Below are positions 62,066 through 64,000 of a stretch of DNA of 64,000 nucleotides, piece by piece. The translations under genes and the position numbers were made by a program. The DNA is from VRUE01 sp963747765 (GTDB lineage: Bacteria > Actinomycetota > Thermoleophilia > Solirubrobacterales > 70-9): contig CAVVGH010000001.1 of the NCBI GenBank assembly GCA_963747765.1, forward strand, positions 248,001 to 312,000, written 5' to 3'. The first letter of the stretch is position 1; each line of letters begins with the position of its first letter. The notes under the pieces were generated by a model. The model ran no database searches. It was not told the DNA's origin and saw only the letters and a list, made by a program, of their open reading frames with translations.

Positions 62066-63613
62066 GTGTCGGGATACCTCCGCCGCCTCGCGACGACCGG
62101 CGCCGCCTACACCGCGGCGAGCATCCTCTCGAAGCTCATCGCGGTCGCCCTGCTGCCGCTCTACACGCGCTACCTGACGCCGGCCGACTACGGCGCGGCC
62201 GAGGTGATGTTCGCGGCCGTCGTTTCGGCCAGCATCGTGGTCCGCTTCGGCACGATCGAGGCGCTGATGCGCTTCTACTACAAGGACGGCGAGGATCCAG
62301 CGCGGGTCGTCTCGACGTCCTTTGCGGCTCTGTTCTGGCTTTCAACCGCGGCGGCGCTGATTGCGCTTCCCTTCGCGCGGCCGATCTCCGAAGCCCTCCT
62401 CGATCGTCCCGCTCCCGACCTCGCTCGGATCGCGATCGGCGGCCTTTGGGTGCTGACCCTGCACGAGTACCTGCTGACCCTCTTCCGGCTCGAGGAGCGC
62501 GCCCGTGCCTTCTTCAGCGTGACGATCGCCAACGTGGTGGTGGCGATCGCGCTGACCGTCGTCCTGGTGGTTGGTCAGGGCGAGGGCGCGCGCGGCCTTC
62601 TCCTCGGCAGTTACGCAAGCGGCGCCGCGTTCGTGCTGGGGCTGATCGTCGTTCACCGGCGACGCCTTTCCCTCTGGGTCGATGGCGCTGTGCTGAGACG
62701 GCTGATGCGCTTTGGGCTGCCGACGATGCCGGCCGAGCTGACCCTCTACCTGCTCAACTTCGTCGACAGGATCATCATCGTCCGCACGGTGGGTCTTGCC
62801 GAGGCCGGCCTCTACTCGCTTGCGGTCAAGTTCGCGCAGGCAATCAACGTGATCGTCCGCGGATTCCAGCTTGCCTGGCCGCCGCTCGCCTACTCGATCC
62901 GCAACGACGACGAGGCGCGCCGCGCCTACGCCGCGATTGTCACCTGGTTCATCGCCGGCTGCGCCTTCCTGGTCACCGGCATGTGGCTCCTGTCCCGCTG
63001 GATCGTCCGCGCCCTGGCGGCGCCGGAGTTCTTTGGCTCCTACGAAGCGATTGGCCTGATCGCCACCGGCGTCACGCTCTACGCGCTCTACATGGTGCTG
63101 GTCGTGATCCTCGGCCGCACCGGCCGCACCGAGCTGAACCTTCCCGCGACGGTGACGGCGTTGATCGCCAACATCGTCCTCAACCTCCTGCTCGTCCCTC
63201 CGCTGGGAATCGTCGGCGCGGGCATCGCCCTGGTCGCCTCCTACCTTGTCGTGGTCGCGCTCATGTACGTGTTCACGCAGCGCCTCTTCCCGGTTCCCTA
63301 CGAATGGCGGCGCCTGGCCAGGGTCGCCGTCGTCTCAGCCGCCCTGGTTGCGCTCGGCGAGTGGCTCGCTCCCACCGCGGGCGCCGCCGGCTGCGCCGCC
63401 CGCTTTGCGCTCTGGCTCCTCTACCCCGGGGCACTTCTGCTCAGCGGCTTCTTCAACGCCGAAGAGCGCCGCTGGCTATCGACCCTGCGCCATCCCGCCG
63501 AGCAGCTCCGCCGGCTGCTCCTCGCCCTTCGCCCCGGCCCGGCCGCCGTCGACGCTCAGCTCCCCGAGGCGCTCGAGGCCGAGCTCATGGACGAGGACTC
63601 CCGAACGCAGTGA
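62066..63613 (+). CDS. Wzx/MVF-type polysaccharide flippase
   Basis: 515 residues, GTG start 9 bp after the ligase. Twelve or more helices; the N-terminus TAASILSKLIAVALLPLYTR and YLTPADYGAAEVMFA are typical of oligosaccharide flippases of the MATE/MVF superfamily, followed by LPTMPAELTLYLLNFVDRI. It should move a lipid-linked sugar across the membrane for the neighbouring Wzy-type protein. Confidence 0.9.
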   Translation: MSGYLRRLATTGAAYTAASILSKLIAVALLPLYTRYLTPADYGAAEVMFAAVVSASIVVRFGTIEALMRFYYKDGEDPARVVSTSFAALFWLSTAAALIALPFARPISEALLDRPAPDLARIAIGGLWVLTLHEYLLTLFRLEERARAFFSVTIANVVVAIALTVVLVVGQGEGARGLLLGSYASGAAFVLGLIVVHRRRLSLWVDGAVLRRLMRFGLPTMPAELTLYLLNFVDRIIIVRTVGLAEAGLYSLAVKFAQAINVIVRGFQLAWPPLAYSIRNDDEARRAYAAIVTWFIAGCAFLVTGMWLLSRWIVRALAAPEFFGSYEAIGLIATGVTLYALYMVLVVILGRTGRTELNLPATVTALIANIVLNLLLVPPLGIVGAGIALVASYLVVVALMYVFTQRLFPVPYEWRRLARVAVVSAALVALGEWLAPTAGAAGCAARFALWLLYPGALLLSGFFNAEERRWLSTLRHPAEQLRRLLLALRPGPAAVDAQLPEALEAELMDEDSRTQ

Positions 63614-63698
63614 CGCAGGGCACCGGCTGACCCTCTTACGGGCCGTCAGGGAAGGTTGACCTTCGGGACCCGCTGCCCTCGTCTCGCCGCCTCCGCCT

Positions 63699-64000
63699 TC
63701 AATCGCGGGGCCGGGCGGCGACCCGTGGGCCTTGCGAAGCTTCACGCAGGCCCTCGCCGCGCTTGGGGAAGAGGGCCTGGCGGGCGTGGGCCCGGTAGAT
63801 GCGAGCGGGTTGATTGGGGAGAACGGGGGCGGCGAGGGCGCGGAGGGCGTAGGACCAGGCCGTGAGGAGGCGGACGGCGAAGGCTGCCGGGCGGGAGTGG
63901 TGCTTGCGCATGTAGAGGTCGCGGTTGCGGTGGAATTCGACGATGCGGGGGAGGCCGGCGGAGAGATCGGTCGAGAGCTGGTCGTGGTGAATGGCCCTCG
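63699..64000 (-). CDS. Glycosyltransferase C-terminus (partial, GT2-like)
   Basis: About 100 residues, open to the right window edge (5' end outside). HHDQLSTDLSAGLPRIVEFH and NRDLYMRKHHSRPAAFAVRLL resemble the region after the catalytic domain of GT2 rhamnosyltransferase-like enzymes, where a raised His/Asp pair and a Y-hairpin helix occur. It ends with a TGA at 63699–63701. Convergent with the flippase gene. Confidence 0.65.
   Translation of the reverse strand, partial: RAIHHDQLSTDLSAGLPRIVEFHRNRDLYMRKHHSRPAAFAVRLLTAWSYALRALAAPVLPNQPARIYRAHARQALFPKRGEGLREASQGPRVAARPRD

Overview
The window is a GC-rich chromosomal segment carrying the replication-origin region of an actinobacterium. I read the lineage as probably Thermoleophilia/Solirubrobacterales-like. 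The reasons are the order rpmH–dnaA–dnaN–recF–DUF721–gyrB–gyrA, an actinobacterial FHA/PP2C/FtsW/PBP/PknB signalling and cell-wall cluster, frequent GTG and TTG starts, and a Bacillus-type split cytochrome bc complex. No 16S gene is present, so the lineage is inference.

Layout. 1–1200: IS30-family insertion sequence. 1265–3547 (minus): menaquinol:cytochrome c reductase qcrA-qcrB-qcrC. 3809–8297: MMPL/RND-type exporter and two small secreted proteins. 8820–12541 (minus): haem-precursor genes hemB, a two-domain siroheme-decarboxylase-like protein, hemL and a small unknown. 12646–14731: ABC exporter. 14746–19453: a GGCT-like protein, YmdB phosphodiesterase, a polytopic glycosyltransferase-like protein and an alkaline-phosphatase-fold protein. 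20082–23339: membrane protein, aminotransferase, first D-Ala–D-Ala ligase, bifunctional nuclease; tRNA-Ile follows. 23550–28023 (minus): parB-parA-rsmG-jag-yidC-yidD-rnpA-rpmH with a parS site. 28170–38565 (plus): dnaA, oriC, dnaN, recF, DUF721, gyrB, and gyrA with an intein. 39235–41640 (minus): CARDB-like protein, pheA, HNH protein. 41782–50872 (plus): Ser/Thr kinase, fhaA, fhaB, PP2C phosphatase, ftsW/rodA, PBP, PASTA kinase, second ddl. 50899–56494: third Ser/Thr kinase, purM, alpha/beta hydrolase, uppP, with dedA to 57183. 57242–64000: surface-polysaccharide locus (FlaA1/CapD-type dehydratase, LytR_C protein, frameshifted FlgD-like protein, O-antigen ligase/polymerase, flippase, partial GT2).

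How the genes work together: the origin block supplies initiation, clamp, repair, gyrase and segregation functions. The kinase/FHA/phosphatase block probably couples phosphorylation to peptidoglycan synthesis by the SEDS–PBP pair and Ddl, with UppP and the polysaccharide genes sharing the undecaprenyl-phosphate cycle.

The most unusual content is a family of non-coding composite elements filling every gap longer than 300 bp (8298–8780, 19525–20089, about 38640–39050, 52568–53430, and a remnant at 55580–55672). They share imperfect terminal inverted repeats of about 30 bp, a 47-nt hairpin unit present singly or as 70-bp-period tandem copies, and a long hairpin whose 11-nt loop appears in opposite orientations in different copies. 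They abut stop codons. A second, shorter palindromic element seems inserted in frame into two membrane-protein genes (16672–16783 and about 60897–61023). Unusual initiation is also implied: an ATT start for fhaA and a CTG start for uppP.
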